A DNA stretch of 5,622 nt from Clostridia bacterium. Lineage in GTDB: Bacteria; Bacillota; Clostridia; Oscillospirales; CAG-272. The notes under the pieces were generated by a model. The model did no database searches. It saw nothing but the letters and a program-made list of their open reading frames with translations, and was not told the origin of the DNA. The stretch spans positions 1 through 5,622 of the forward strand of contig JAGBXH010000455.1 in assembly GCA_017629395.1 (NCBI GenBank), given 5' to 3'. Both the position numbers and the translations under genes were made by a program. Shown here one piece after another: positions 5,575-5,622 of this stretch (its first letter is position 1; each line of letters opens with the position of its first letter).

Positions 5575-5622
5575 TCAAATCTTTATGCCGAACGTATCTC
5601 CGTTTTCTCGGATCACCTCAAC
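5575..5622 (-). CDS. C-terminal tail of an unidentified convergent gene
   Basis: Read leftward from the right edge, the only minus-strand frame that stays open gives 15 residues, VEVIRENGDTFGIKI, followed by a TGA stop (5575-5577). The other two minus-strand frames stop within a few codons of the edge. A terminator with a minus-strand T run lies just past the stop, as expected for a gene end. The fragment is too short to identify a family; no function is proposed. Confidence 0.45.
   Translation of the reverse strand, partial: VEVIRENGDTFGIKI

Noticed and set aside
5585..5622. Possible plus-strand gene starting at ATG 5585
   Set aside because: No ribosome site precedes it, and the opposite strand has an open frame ending next to a terminator, which is the better explanation.

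Overview
The window looks like chromosomal DNA of a Clostridia-type Firmicute, probably an anaerobic gut or rumen lineage. The grounds are the strong AGGAGG-like ribosome sites, near-consensus sigma-A promoters (TTGACA, 17 bp, TATAAT or TACAAT), two Gram-positive-style lipoproteins, a purine riboswitch and intrinsic terminators with T tails. No mobile element, CRISPR array, tRNA or rRNA is visible.

Layout, left to right. Positions 1-165 (minus) hold the N-terminal 55 codons of purC (SAICAR synthetase) with its own promoter. Positions 306-1862 (minus) encode a lipid-anchored metallo-beta-lactamase-fold hydrolase. A 145-bp intergenic region (1863-2007) carries two divergent promoters whose -35 boxes lie 7 bp apart, plus a perfect 7-bp inverted repeat in the leader of the rightward gene. 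Positions 2008-3507 (plus) encode an extracellular solute-binding lipoprotein of the sugar/oligosaccharide ABC-importer type, with no permease nearby; it ends at a strong terminator.

Positions 3553-3775 are an intergenic regulatory leader. A perfect-consensus extended -10 promoter is followed by a guanine-class purine riboswitch aptamer, then an intrinsic terminator whose 5' arm is built from the aptamer's own 3' arm. It controls a 566-residue multidomain nucleoside kinase (3776-5476, plus) with a TGS/ThrRS-like N-terminal half and a uridine-kinase-like P-loop C-terminal half. A hairpin terminator with T runs on both sides follows. The last 48 bases probably hold the C-terminal tail of a convergent minus-strand gene.

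The most interesting element is the riboswitch. Its core, including the cytosine that specifies guanine, is recognisable. Because terminator and aptamer share the same strand, ligand binding should prevent termination and so turn the gene ON, as in the pbuE adenine switch and unlike the well-known xpt guanine OFF switch. Purine control of a gene that would routinely be called 'uridine kinase' also raises a question about that enzyme family's substrate. purC in the same window has only a short leader with no riboswitch.
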